47,519 bases of DNA, from positions 1-47,519 of the forward strand of contig JAJECE010000128.1 of assembly GCA_022822185.1 (NCBI GenBank), given 5' to 3'. Position 1 is the stretch's first letter. Every line of letters begins with the position of its first letter. Shown here one piece after another: positions 39,357-47,519 of this stretch. A program made the translations under genes and the position numbers. The notes under the pieces were generated by a model. The model was not told where the DNA came from. It made no database searches and saw only the letters and a list, made by a program, of their open reading frames with translations. The DNA comes from Rhodothermales bacterium (GTDB lineage Bacteria; Bacteroidota; Rhodothermia; Rhodothermales; Bin80).

Positions 39357-40430
39357 TTAACTGGCCAATTCAAAGGGTTCCAGACCTGCAAGCCTCAATG
39401 TAGTCCTACTCGGAACTGGACTTCTAGGCGGTAATCCCGCAATTGCGTGCGCAATTGCGCGGATATGATCTGGCGTAGTGCCACAGCATCCTCCCAGAAA
39501 ATTCACAATTCCATCCCGTGCCCATTGCCCAACCTGATCTGCGAGTTCCTGTGGAGACTGATCATATTCGCCCATCTCATTCGGCAATCCGGCATTGGGA
39601 TAGGCACCTACCAGTGTATCGGCAACCCGGGAAATGGCAGCAATATGCGGACGCATCAGATCGGCACCCAGCGCACAATTAAATCCTACCGCAAACGGTT
39701 TGGCATGACGTACAGAGTACCAGAACGCTTCTGCGGTTTGCCCCGACAGGGTACGCCCTGACCTGTCTGTAATGGTTCCAGATATCCAAATTGGAAGTTT
39801 TTCAAGGCCTTCGGCTTCCAGATCAATGATTGCCTTGATTGCTGCTTTACAGTTCAATGTATCGGTAATCGTCTCAATCAAGTAGAGGTGAACTCCACCT
39901 TGATTCAGGGCCTTAATCTGTTCACGATAGGCTTGATAAACCGCATCAAACGTAACTTCCCGTGCACCTGGATCATTTACATCTGAACTCATAGAGAGCA
40001 TCTTATTCAGCGGTCCGATAGATCCCGCGGCAAAACGTGGTTTGTGCGGTTCTTTTTTTGTCCACTGATCTGCTGATACACAAGCAAGTTTAGCCCCCTG
40101 ATAATTGATATCAATTACAGATTGATGATCCAACTCATAGTCCGCCTGTACTATCGTCGTTGCAGAGAAGGTATTTGTCTCCGAAATATCCGCCCCGGCC
40201 GCAAAATAAGCGTCATGTAACTCTGTCACTCGTTCCGGCCTTGTTAAACACAGAATATCATTATTGCCTTTCATGTCCACTGGATACTCCTCCCTGGAGA
40301 ACCGTGAACCGCGATAGTCATCTTCTTCAAGTCCCATCCGCTGAAACATGACTCCCCAGGAACCGTCCAGAAGCAGGACGCGCTCCCTGGCGACTGAATA
40401 GAATTGCTCAATGCGCTGTTGGCGCTCCAT
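39357..40430 (-). CDS. Homocysteine S-methyltransferase half of split MetH
   Basis: A 357-aa homocysteine-binding barrel equal to the N-terminal module of MetH. It begins RVLLLDGSWGVMFQRMGL and contains AGADISETNTFSATTIVQADY. The zinc cysteines are in VGFNCALGADLM and FLGGCCGTTPDHI. It works with the 876-aa partner 84 bases downstream. Its ATG overlaps the TAA of the 75-aa frame before it (TAATG), so translation coupling is likely. Confidence 0.92.
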   Translation of the reverse strand: MERQQRIEQFYSVARERVLLLDGSWGVMFQRMGLEEDDYRGSRFSREEYPVDMKGNNDILCLTRPERVTELHDAYFAAGADISETNTFSATTIVQADYELDHQSVIDINYQGAKLACVSADQWTKKEPHKPRFAAGSIGPLNKMLSMSSDVNDPGAREVTFDAVYQAYREQIKALNQGGVHLYLIETITDTLNCKAAIKAIIDLEAEGLEKLPIWISGTITDRSGRTLSGQTAEAFWYSVRHAKPFAVGFNCALGADLMRPHIAAISRVADTLVGAYPNAGLPNEMGEYDQSPQELADQVGQWARDGIVNFLGGCCGTTPDHIRAIAHAIAGLPPRSPVPSRTTLRLAGLEPFELAS

Positions 40431-40657
40431 TACCCAGCCTCATCCATATTTTGTTGATAAATCTGCCCACAAGGGTTATATCCAACCACAAGCAAGCCAC
40501 CATAAAGCCCCCAATACATATATTCTAAATTACGCAGGGATTGCGGGGGGATCCACGCTGACCTCTTTTGAGCGTAGGAAAAACGCACCTGACCGCTTTC
40601 AGCGGCAGATATTGAGCGCGGATATGTTACCCCCAGGTATGTACAAAAACCCTCCAT
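40430..40657 (-). CDS. Small ORF of 75 aa between metF and the metH halves (hypothetical)
   Basis: I do not recognise the protein. It starts 7 bases after the stop of the fused metF gene and its TAA overlaps the next ATG as TAATG, a typical coupling arrangement, which is the main reason to list it. The sequence MEGFCTYLGVTYPRS begins it, and a hydrophobic aromatic segment (YMYWGLYGGLLVVGYNPCG) lies near the end. No signal peptide or domain is visible. It may be a real small protein of the methionine operon or simply an open spacer that carries ribosomes to the next gene. Confidence 0.4.
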   Translation of the reverse strand: MEGFCTYLGVTYPRSISAAESGQVRFSYAQKRSAWIPPQSLRNLEYMYWGLYGGLLVVGYNPCGQIYQQNMDEAG

Positions 40658-40664
40658 GATCTGA

Positions 40665-42548
40665 TTACACGACCGCCTGCGGCTTCAATCCAAGCAAGCG
40701 ACAGGTAGACAACGCCAGACTTGCCCGATTGAGCGTATAGAAATGAAAGTCATTCACCCCCTGATCCGATAACTTATGACAAAGTTCAGCTGCGACGTTC
40801 GCCGTGATGAACTCACAGGTCACCGTATCTTCATCGGTTCCCTGATACACCTCATGTAACCAGTCCGGCAACCTGACCTGACAAAGGTCAGCCATACGCT
40901 TCATTCCCTTAAAATTCGGTTGCAGCATGATCCCGGGCACAATCGGCATTGTTACGCCCCCTGCGCGTGCACGATCAAGAAAACTGAAATAGATCTCCGG
41001 CTCGAAGAAAAATTGGGTGATTGCACGATCCGCACCGGCATCCTGCTTCGCTCGCAGGAATGCAATGTCCCGGTCCCATCCCCGACTGTGGGGGTGCTGC
41101 TCCGGGTAACAGGAAACGCTGATTTCAAATCTTGCTCCAGGCTCAACGTCGTAGTTCCGAATCCCCTCAATGAGTTCAATACTATCACGGAAACCACCTG
41201 GATACGTCTCAAATTTTGCACTGATGCCTTCGGGAGGATCTCCACGAAGTGCCACAATATGTCGTATACCTGCTTTCCACAAGTCGGTCGCAACCTCCAG
41301 TACTTCCTTTTTCGTTGCGTTCACACAGGTGAGATGCGCAGCCGGCAATAATGGGGTATCCTGTGCAATTTTGGTCACAATCCGCTGTGTTCGGTTACGC
41401 GTAGAGCCACCGGCCCCATAAGTCACCGATACAAAGCGTGGTGCCATCGGGGTCAGCCTCGCAACCGATTCCCACAACTTTGCCTCCATGCTATCGGATT
41501 TTGGAGGAAAAAATTCAAAAGAAACATTGGGGGAAGGCTTGGACTGCTTCTCCGCAACAGAGAGTTTGCTCACACTGGAATCTGCCGGATGACAGACGCG
41601 CCATGCCGCCTTCCAGATGAGTACACTGATACCTTTCTCCAGCGTCTCCGGCGGTTCAAATCTTTTAGGCGGCTGCATGGAAAACCCGGCATTCTCCATC
41701 CACTGCATCATATCATCTTCCTGAATGCCCAGCCGGTAATGCCCTTGGGATTCACGCAGGAACTCAAGTTCATGGGGCGCAAAATCCACGACAATCAGCT
41801 GCCCGCCCGGTTTAAGAATCCGTGCTGCCTCTGTGATTACGTCCTCGGGTTTTTCGAGATAATGCAGCACCTGATGTATGATCACCAAATCTGCACTGTC
41901 ACTCTCGAAAGGTGTATCCGTTACATCTCCCTGCCGTACTCTTGCGTTCCCGATACCTGCACGATTGAGATTTGCCCGGGCTACCGTCAGCATATGATGG
42001 GATAGATCTAGTCCCTCGGCCTCCTCCGTATACGGTGCCAGCAGGATCAGCATTCGCCCCGTACCGGTTCCAAGATCTATGATCCGCTCAAACTGATGAC
42101 GTTCAACCTGTTCAAGAATCGCACGCTCAATCGCTACATCGGGGTAATGCAGTGCCCTTAGCCGATCCCAATCTTCAGCAATCTCCGAAAAATAGGAGGC
42201 TGCCGATTGTGCACGACTACTACGTACGCGCTGCAGGAAATTAAAATCCGTCGTGAACGGGTCACTGTTGATCTCTAATTTTGAGAAGATCCCTTTCAAC
42301 AGCCTGCCGGCCCACCCTCTATGCTGGATTCGGTAAAATACCCATGCCCCTTCAGGCAGCCGTTCAACTAGACCCGCTTGGGTCAGTATTTTCAGATGAT
42401 GCGAAAGTCGGGGTTGACTTTGATTGAGAATGCGCACCAACTCCCCAACGGCAAGGTCGCCATAGCGCAACAACACAAGGATACGTAACCGGGTTGGCTC
42501 GCCCGCAGCTTTCAAACCACCAATCAGTAATCTCTGACAAACGTTCAT
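40665..42548 (-). CDS. metF: ArsR-HTH / SAM-methyltransferase / MetF fusion protein
   Basis: A 627-aa polypeptide with three parts. Residues about 5-95 are an ArsR-type winged helix (KAAGEPTRLRILVLLRYGDLAVGELV, SQPRLSHHLKILTQAGLVERLPEGAWVFYRI). Residues about 125-310 are a class I SAM-binding domain (IIDLGTGTGRMLILLAP, GDVTDTPF, LVIIHQVLHYLEKPEDVI, LKPGGQLIVVDF). Residues about 335-627 are a complete methylenetetrahydrofolate reductase (SFEFFPPKSDSMEAKL, VSVTYGAGGSTRNRT, HIVALRGDPPEG, AITQFFFEPEIYFSFLDRA). The first two parts match the SahR-like ArsR-methyltransferase proteins that in other bacteria lie beside metF as a separate gene. The link between them and MetF here is a short Ser/Lys-rich stretch (PADSSVSKLSVAEKQSKPSPN). 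A GGAG lies six bases before the ATG. The gene heads the metF-metH operon, so it may both make methyl-THF and repress the operon. Confidence 0.88.
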   Translation of the reverse strand: MNVCQRLLIGGLKAAGEPTRLRILVLLRYGDLAVGELVRILNQSQPRLSHHLKILTQAGLVERLPEGAWVFYRIQHRGWAGRLLKGIFSKLEINSDPFTTDFNFLQRVRSSRAQSAASYFSEIAEDWDRLRALHYPDVAIERAILEQVERHQFERIIDLGTGTGRMLILLAPYTEEAEGLDLSHHMLTVARANLNRAGIGNARVRQGDVTDTPFESDSADLVIIHQVLHYLEKPEDVITEAARILKPGGQLIVVDFAPHELEFLRESQGHYRLGIQEDDMMQWMENAGFSMQPPKRFEPPETLEKGISVLIWKAAWRVCHPADSSVSKLSVAEKQSKPSPNVSFEFFPPKSDSMEAKLWESVARLTPMAPRFVSVTYGAGGSTRNRTQRIVTKIAQDTPLLPAAHLTCVNATKKEVLEVATDLWKAGIRHIVALRGDPPEGISAKFETYPGGFRDSIELIEGIRNYDVEPGARFEISVSCYPEQHPHSRGWDRDIAFLRAKQDAGADRAITQFFFEPEIYFSFLDRARAGGVTMPIVPGIMLQPNFKGMKRMADLCQVRLPDWLHEVYQGTDEDTVTCEFITANVAAELCHKLSDQGVNDFHFYTLNRASLALSTCRLLGLKPQAVV

Positions 42549-42854
42549 GAGACTCCATCATAAAGACTTATTTATATAAACTTATCTTTTAATGGAAAGG
42601 TTCAGATTCGGGAAATCTTTAACATCTTCTGGGGGGCTGATGAGGGGGATTTGGGCCGGATTAGATGGGCAATCCAGAAGTGTCTAGGCACAGGAGCCTC
42701 GAATCGGCAGGTGGTGATCTATATTACTTAACCGCAGGCACAGGAGTGATACCGTTACCGCCATGGGGGCCTGTCAACTAGACTGGTACGGCATGTATGG
42801 TTCAGGGAAATTCCTGAATGCTCTCCCATGAATTATAAATCTCATCTTCATTGC
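42549..42854. other. Intergenic region between metF fusion and toxin genes
   Basis: Apart from the dyad at 42562-42589 I see no gene or structured element in it. Confidence 0.4.
42562..42589. promoter_or_regulatory. 28-bp dyad before the ArsR-MT-MetF gene (candidate operator)
   Basis: AAAGA-N4-TTTATATAAA-N4-TCTTT forms an interrupted palindrome 14-41 bases upstream of the start codon at 42548. It also contains the direct repeat CTTA in both gaps. The AT-rich symmetric core and position over the likely promoter fit an ArsR/SahR-type operator controlling its own operon, but no binding data exist. Confidence 0.45.
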
Positions 42855-43321
42855 TCAGGAAGAGAAGACCCATCCCTCCGATCTAATCAACTCCAAAAAA
42901 CTCAATGACTTCACCCCCATGGCATCACAGACATCTGGAATTTTCGGCCGCGTAAGACTGCCACTTTTGTGCTCGCCAGTTACCACAGCACATTTATGGA
43001 CACTGGCAAGCGCAATGACAAAAGGGTCTGCACCTGAACGATTTTTTCGGGTATCAATCAAACGGGGATGTTCTTTCAAAATCTCCGAAACGACGCGCTG
43101 AATCGAATCATCAAATGGCACATATAAATCATCAAATTTATTCCCCCAGGCATAGAGGGCATCATTTTTTTGGCCAGTTCAAATTTAACTTCCTCCGACG
43201 CACACAGGCCTCCATTTCGGATTAATCCCGCCAGATTTTTCCAAAGCCCTGGAAAGGCATCTTTTGGATAATAGCGTTGCCACCCATCAAGCAGGGCGCA
43301 TGTATCAATACTGTACTTCAT
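42855..43321 (-). pseudogene. PIN-domain toxin of DUF4411 family, frameshifted at an A7 tract
   Basis: The start (from 43321) reads MKYSIDTCALLDGWQRYYPKD with the first PIN aspartate and FPGLWKNLAGLIRNGGL, then EEVKFELAKK. At the A7 tract (T7 on the plus strand at 43165-43171) the frame shifts. Adding one A continues NDALYAWGNKFDDLYVPFDDSIQRVV straight into the second open part (to 42855), which carries the PIN motif SGADPFVIALA and VVTGEHKSG. The reconstructed length is about 155 aa, normal for DUF4411 RNase-type toxins. It lies 12 bases after the stop of the antitoxin gene, the usual order. As given, the toxin is inactive. Confidence 0.8.
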
Positions 43322-43333
43322 GCATATGGGAAA

Positions 43334-44352
43334 TCAAAATATCTGGGAGGATCCCATAACCCTTCGCTCAATCTTTCCCAGATGCTTGAACTTAACTCCC
43401 AAATACTCGGTAACATCACTGGTACTGATTTTTTCTTGGTAGCAGGACACCAAAACTAGTCGGATGAATTTCCGGCCAAGTTGACTAAGTGCCTTAGAAG
43501 AAGGGGGTGCAAAGCCTCCCTTTCTGATACCAGACTTCTGCAGATATTCTCTATGGATCGACTTGATATGGCTCTCATAGCCTAAGGACGAAATCATTTG
43601 AGAATCCAAAAGCCTTCGTAATACCACTTCCCTAGAAACCGAAAAATCCTTCGCCAACTGTTTTAGCTGTGCTTCATTCCAGTTCATCCCTGAGTCATGT
43701 TGAATTACAATTTTGGACTGTAAGAGGGCCGCTGTTGGAACCAACGTTTCTCCCGCAACTGCATTGCAAAACACCTCTATCTGGCTTTTCTCGGATTGAG
43801 ATTGAGAATTTTGCAAATCACAAATTCCACCTTCACCTTCTCGGAGAAGAAGGTGACAGAACTCATGGATAAGTGTGAAAACCCGGCCATTCGGAGCATC
43901 CTTCACATTCAGCACAATTACTGGCATCAGACTTTCCGACAATGAGAATCCGTGCATCTCTTCTATTTCAACTCCAGGAGCCTGGAACACCAATACTCCA
44001 CGCTTTTGAATCGCTTCTCGCCATGCGTTAAGCGCATCATAGTCTCCCCGCCAATTACCTTGTTCTTTGAGAGTGATCCCCAGAAAATCCCTGATACGCC
44101 GGGCTACATCAACCACGGGCTCGGCAATCAGGGCGCTAATGGAAAGTCCCCTAGGTGTTTCGTGAAGTTCTTCTGCGAGTTCCAGTGCAATTTGCCGTCT
44201 CTCAGACGCAAGTCGAATTGCAAGTCGAAGTTCAGGCGAGGGGTCGGAGATAAATCCTCCAGGAAATCGGCGAAAATCCTTGAGTGCACTAAACTTCCGT
44301 GGCGGTTCATCAAGATAGAAGATCGCCAGAGGACGTTTCGCGGCATTGCTAA
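43334..44352 (-). pseudogene. ImmA/IrrE-type antitoxin, C-terminal fragment (split by IS)
   Basis: The gene part read from 44352 downward begins in the middle of the protein (SNAAKRPLAIFYLDEPPRKFSALKDFRRFPGG) and holds the IrrE-like metalloprotease domain with HEFCHLLL (the zinc site) and a further Glu in IEVFCNAVAGETLVP. The N-terminal XRE helix-turn-helix is at 46290-46467 on the far side of the insertion sequence. Joining the two across the 3-bp duplication gives 397 aa, the typical length of XRE-ImmA partners of DUF4411 toxins. Upstream bases 44353-44443 belong to the IS, although an ATG there keeps the frame open. Confidence 0.85.
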
Positions 44353-44371
44353 GGGTAAACGAAAAAATAAG
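44353..44371 (+). repeat. IS left inverted repeat
   Basis: GGGTAAACGAAAAAATAAG. It lies just inside the duplicated TAA at 44350-44352 and differs from the other end at two positions. Confidence 0.88.
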
Positions 44372-44379
44372 TTGGCCTC

Positions 44380-46075
44380 TTATTTTGTCATTTGGGGTAC
44401 AATGATCCGGCTTTTCGTCTGCGGTTTTATGGTATAATTCCATTTGGGATATTTTTTGTTATGCTCTATATTGAGTTGCGCCATCTGTTCATCGGTAATT
44501 CGGATTCCTTTTTGATAGACCTTCTCATCCAATTGAGCCGTAACGGTGAGTCCGGAGGCGGTGGTTGTGCTTCGGATGCAGTTTAGGATCGTCTCCATAT
44601 CCACCAGTGGAACTCCGGCCCAGTTTTTGGAGACTTCACTATGGACTCGATGATCAACGGGATTCCATTTTGAGGTTCCTGTCGGATAATGGGTCACCTG
44701 TACGATGATCTGGAAGGGATTGACGAGATTGTGCTGTAGGAAGTATTTCCAGGCACGTGGTCGGCATCCATTACTTCCTCCGCTGTCGGCGAGGATACAG
44801 AGTTTTCGTGCATTCGGGTATCGGAATTGTCCGGTATCTGCCCACCAAGTTGCCACCGAGTTCACGGTGAATTCGGAGGTATCGTACGAGGTCCCCAGAT
44901 AATACACCCCCGCGTTTGCGCACAGATCATAAACGGCATAGGGGATGGCGATCCCGTCGGCCAGAGATCGAAAGTCATGGTCATAGACCAAGACAGGAGT
45001 ACGCCCCCAATACGTACCTGGATTTCGAAACAATCCGATGGGTTCCTTTTTCTTGGTATCAATGCTGATGACCGGTGAGCGTTCGGGATCGGAGCAATTG
45101 CGAACGATATGAATCAATTTGAACTGCCCATCACGGTCTGGATGCCTTGCGGTCGCGATCATTTTCCAATTCACGCGCTGCTTAAACCCCCAATCGAACA
45201 AAACTCGACGCACCGTAGTGTCCGAACCCTGAATTCCCCAAAGTCCTAGTTCTTCTGCAATGCTGGCGGCGGTCATTCGAACCCAGCGGGTTCCATGGAT
45301 TGGATCTCCCGCCGTCTCCCTCTCCACTATGCGTGCAAAGTGTTCGTTGAATTCGGGGGTTTTTTTCAATGCTTTTCCGACCGCCGCCGGATTTACGGAT
45401 GCGATTCTTCTCGAAGTCTCCCGACAAAATCTGTTTCCGACCTTTGGTCACTGTTGTACGAGACATCCCCAGTAGATCCGCGACTTTCCGGTCCCCTCCA
45501 CTGTCCGCACGAAGCGCCTCCAATCCAGCAAACAATCGCCGTTGCTTTTCATCAAGGGTTCCACAAAACCGCTGCACCGCCTCCACAAAGGGGGATGTCC
45601 AGAGAATGGGTGGGGCCGCGAAACGATGCCGTTGCCGCCTTCGCCGATCTGCATTCGTCGAAAAGTAGACATAATGGTCACCGATTTTGCTTCGGAACAT
45701 GCGATCGGTTTTGGTGAGTCGGTGCAATACAGTTAAGACCTCAAGTTTCACGATTTGCTTGAGATCCCGTGCAAATAAACCACGGGGGGATTGGTCCACC
45801 AAATACACCAGAGTATCATTGAGGGTATTGTGACGGGAAAAATGAATTTCGCCATACGACCAAAGTCCATTCGCATCATAGTCTGCACATTCATCCAGAG
45901 TATAGTAGCGTCCTCCGTGAGAATAGCTGGATCGGACTCCGATCTCAACCATCTTACGGTATACCGTTTGTCGGCTTACGGGACCAAGTGCATTTTGTAG
46001 GTCGGCGTACATGACGACCTTTTGTTCACGAATGAGATCCACAAGGGGTTGGCTTGAGCAAGGAGTTCGAGGCAT
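44380..46075 (-). CDS. ISAzo13-family transposase, split in two frames
   Basis: The first frame (46075 to about 45366) carries an HTH-rich N terminus (ADLQNALGPVSRQTVYRKMVEIG) and LLGMSRTTVTKGRKQI. It stays open but loses sense after GGGRKSIEK. The second (from 45369) continues TPEFNEHFARIVERETAGDP with the DDE domain: VISIDTKKKEPIG, ILADSGGSNG and HSEVSKNWAGVP supply the acidic residues in order. The two meet at the A7 tract (T7 at 45360-45366 on the plus strand). Dropping one A, or adding two, joins them. Either a regulated frameshift/slippage or an inactivating mutation is possible. The family is the Rhodopirellula-type DDE transposase. Confidence 0.8.
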
Positions 46076-46270
46076 GAGAAGTTATGTAAGTTGAAATGTC
46101 TGCATAATATAGACATTGTAACATTATCAAGTCAAGCAGTCTTAATTTGTACAAAAAGTGACTAAATCCGCTTTTAGACGTTCTTTAAGGCCGAATCAAA
46201 CGAAACCCATCATCGTAAATGAGTGGAGAGGAAGAAATTTAGAACTTAAAATGTAAAATTAACATGCTAG

Positions 46271-46289
46271 CTTATTTTTTCGCCTACCC
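46271..46289 (-). repeat. IS right inverted repeat
   Basis: Read on the minus strand it is GGGTAGGCGAAAAAATAAG, next to the duplicated TAA at 46290-46292. Confidence 0.88.
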
Positions 46290-46467
46290 TAAGCAGACGG
46301 AGTTGGCGTATTGTCGGCTTCGCAACTCCATCCTCCCATCTCCGAACTGTAGTTTCCTTAGTCCCCGTTTTACGTGCGACATCTTCAATTGATAGCCCTG
46401 CATCCTCACGGACCCATCGAAGCAACTCCGGCTTTACGAGTGCACGCACCGCTGTTTTCCTGCCCAT
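46290..46467 (-). pseudogene. XRE helix-turn-helix, N-terminal fragment of the split antitoxin
   Basis: From the ATG at 46467 it reads VKPELLRWVREDAGLSIEDVARKTG, then TKETTVRRWEDGVAKPTIRQLRLL, a classic XRE/Cro HTH. After RLL the frame enters the IS inverted repeat and stops at 46267. Without the IS the sequence continues to SNAAKRPL at 44349. The surviving fragment could still be made as a 66-residue DNA-binding protein, so residual repression of the locus is conceivable. Confidence 0.85.
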
Positions 46468-46928
46468 CTATCCTGACCTTTGATTCTGAATGAACCAATT
46501 GCGGAATACCATTCCAAGTGGAACTTGCCCCAAATAATTCATTGATACAAATCTCGTTCTCTTGGCGGATTCCAACAGGGTCAATACCTAAAACGTACTG
46601 GCATACGCTGGTTCGTGTTAAATCACTGAACTGTATAGGTCTAAGTTTTACTGGAACCGGGGACAATATAGCGATTACGTCTCTGAATTACACTCACGCT
46701 CAAGGGAAAGTAATGATATCCAGGGACCCGCAGTCCATATTTTTGCTTAGCTATCAGGGATTTTTTTGATCACTGAACAACTGATCAACCACCGTAATTG
46801 TGAAATCCTGCCCGATGGGTAACATCAATCTGATTAGGTGGGCAACTTCATCTGAATACACAATCCCTAATCACGGGTGCCTTCAGCCATCTCCTGACCG
46901 ATCGTTCTTTGTGGGAAAATGATATCTG
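46468..46928. other. Intergenic region between recA and antitoxin fragment
   Basis: I see no supported gene. A plus-strand frame at 46518-46769 shows no motif. The side next to 46467 should hold the promoter of the toxin-antitoxin operon. Confidence 0.4.
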
Positions 46929-47519
46929 CTACGCACTCTCTGCGGGAGAACTGAGCCCCAAACTTTCCCGTACAGCAATTTTGATGGATTTGTGCTCGTC
47001 AGGATTTTCTCGCAGCCAGTTTTTCGCATTATCCCGTCCCTGCCCAATCCGTGCATCCCCATAACCATACCAGGAACCGCTTTTGGTGATGAGGCCAATA
47101 TCTACCGCTAAGTCAACCAACTCCCCTACAGAGGAAATCCCCTCTCCGTAAATAATGTCAAATTCAGCATTACGGAATGGAGGGGCTACTTTGTTCTTGA
47201 TCACTTTGACGCGTGTCCGGTTGCCAATCACTTCGGTGGCATTCTTAATGGCACCAATCCGGCGAATATCCAGTCTCACCGAACTGTAAAACTTCAATGC
47301 TTTTCCGCCAGGTGTCGTCTCGGGATTCCCGAACATGACCCCGATTTTTTCACGGAGCTGGTTGATGAAAATGACCACCACATTGGAACGGTTGATAATA
47401 CCTGCCAACTTTCTCAGGGCTTGACTCATGAGGCGGGCCTGCAAACCGACATGGCTATCTCCCATGTCTCCCTGGATTTCTGCGGCTGGCACCAAAGCTG
47501 CCACGGAGTCAACGACAAT
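46929..47519 (-). CDS. recA: Recombinase RecA, C-terminal part (5' end outside window)
   Basis: About 197 residues of RecA are visible, running in from the window edge. They include the end of the Walker B strand ([36 protein letters not shown]), the L2 DNA-binding loop ([36 protein letters not shown]) and the C-terminal domain ([32 protein letters not shown]). The C terminus is short and ends [11 protein letters not shown]. Only the first part is missing, with no sign of damage in what can be read. Confidence 0.95.
   Translation of the reverse strand: MVVDSVAALVPAAEIQGDMGDSHVGLQARLMSQALRKLAGIINRSNVVVIFINQLREKIGVMFGNPETTPGGKALKFYSSVRLDIRRIGAIKNATEVIGNRTRVKVIKNKVAPPFRNAEFDIIYGEGISSVGELVDLAVDIGLITKSGSWYGYGDARIGQGRDNAKNWLRENPDEHKSIKIAVRESLGLSSPAESA

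Larger units (their letters stand above)
44353..46289 (-). mobile_element. ISAzo13-family insertion sequence (1937 bp)
   Basis: The element is bounded by 19-base inverted repeats GGGTAAACGAAAAAATAAG (44353-44371) and its partner GGGTAGGCGAAAAAATAAG on the minus strand (46271-46289), 17 of 19 matching. A 3-bp target duplication TAA flanks it (44350-44352 and 46290-46292). Inside is one transposase gene on the minus strand, split in two frames at an A7 tract. Removing the IS and one copy of the duplication restores the antitoxin gene in frame, which proves the borders. Confidence 0.88.

Noticed and set aside
40411..40659. Plus-strand frame opposite the small operon ORF
   Set aside because: It lies antisense to the methionine operon and shows no coupling or motif.
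44353..44443. Upstream ATG at 44443 as the real start of the ImmA-type protein
   Set aside because: These bases belong to the insertion sequence (inverted repeat and transposase 3' end); the gene's true N terminus is at 46467.

Overview
The window looks like chromosome of a Bacteroidota/Rhodothermota-type bacterium. The sequence-based reasons are three loci (two readable, one decayed) ending in a Por/type IX secretion (T9SS) C-terminal sorting domain of the GNYPNP...DLLGR...SGVYYY kind, a cobalamin methionine synthase split into two polypeptides, a PSP1-domain protein next to holB, a monothiol bacilliredoxin, and a Cys-rich peptide beside a 6-bladed beta-propeller-like lipoprotein. I cannot assign a genus from sequence alone. 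Codons are moderately GC-rich and Shine-Dalgarno sites are weak.

Layout. 1-540 (minus): small 8-Cys secreted protein followed by the start of a lipoprotein cut by the window edge. 883-6226 (plus): outer-membrane-protein/periplasmic folding cluster of two double-parvulin PPIases flanking a SurA-like lipoprotein, then a MoxR AAA ATPase. 6304-7263: DMT transporter, tail-to-tail with a parC-parE topoisomerase operon (7223-11460, minus). 11461-14176: gene-poor, decaying stretch holding a dead T9SS-sorted protein and an orphan AAA ATPase. 14177-18991: SSS symporter, GroES-like protein, tRNA-Met, holB, PSP1/RicT homologue. 19207-20157: DUF4268-type nuclease-like pseudogene with two in-frame stops. 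20327-27498: two paralogous giant surface proteins (spondin domain, Calx-beta repeats, T9SS tail), the second split by a one-base change in an A7 tract. 27609-35574: EF-G-like GTPase, accD, nagB, DAHP synthase, oligoendopeptidase F, bacilliredoxin, CoiA-like protein. 36084-42548 (minus): 7Fe ferredoxin and a methionine-cycle operon in which one 627-aa polypeptide joins an ArsR-type DNA-binding domain, a SAM-methyltransferase domain and MetF, followed by a 75-aa ORF and the two halves of MetH. 42855-46467 (minus): a PIN (DUF4411)/XRE-ImmA toxin-antitoxin pair that is broken twice: the antitoxin by an ISAzo13-family insertion with clear inverted repeats and a 3-bp target duplication, the toxin by an A7 frameshift. 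46929-47519: 3' part of recA.

The most interesting points are the SahR-like/MetF fusion with a dyad operator candidate directly before it, three separate genes whose frames all break at an A7 tract (sequencing error, slippage or phase variation), the exact 336-bp periodic repeats of the surface protein, and the dead toxin-antitoxin locus caught with its insertion sequence still in place.
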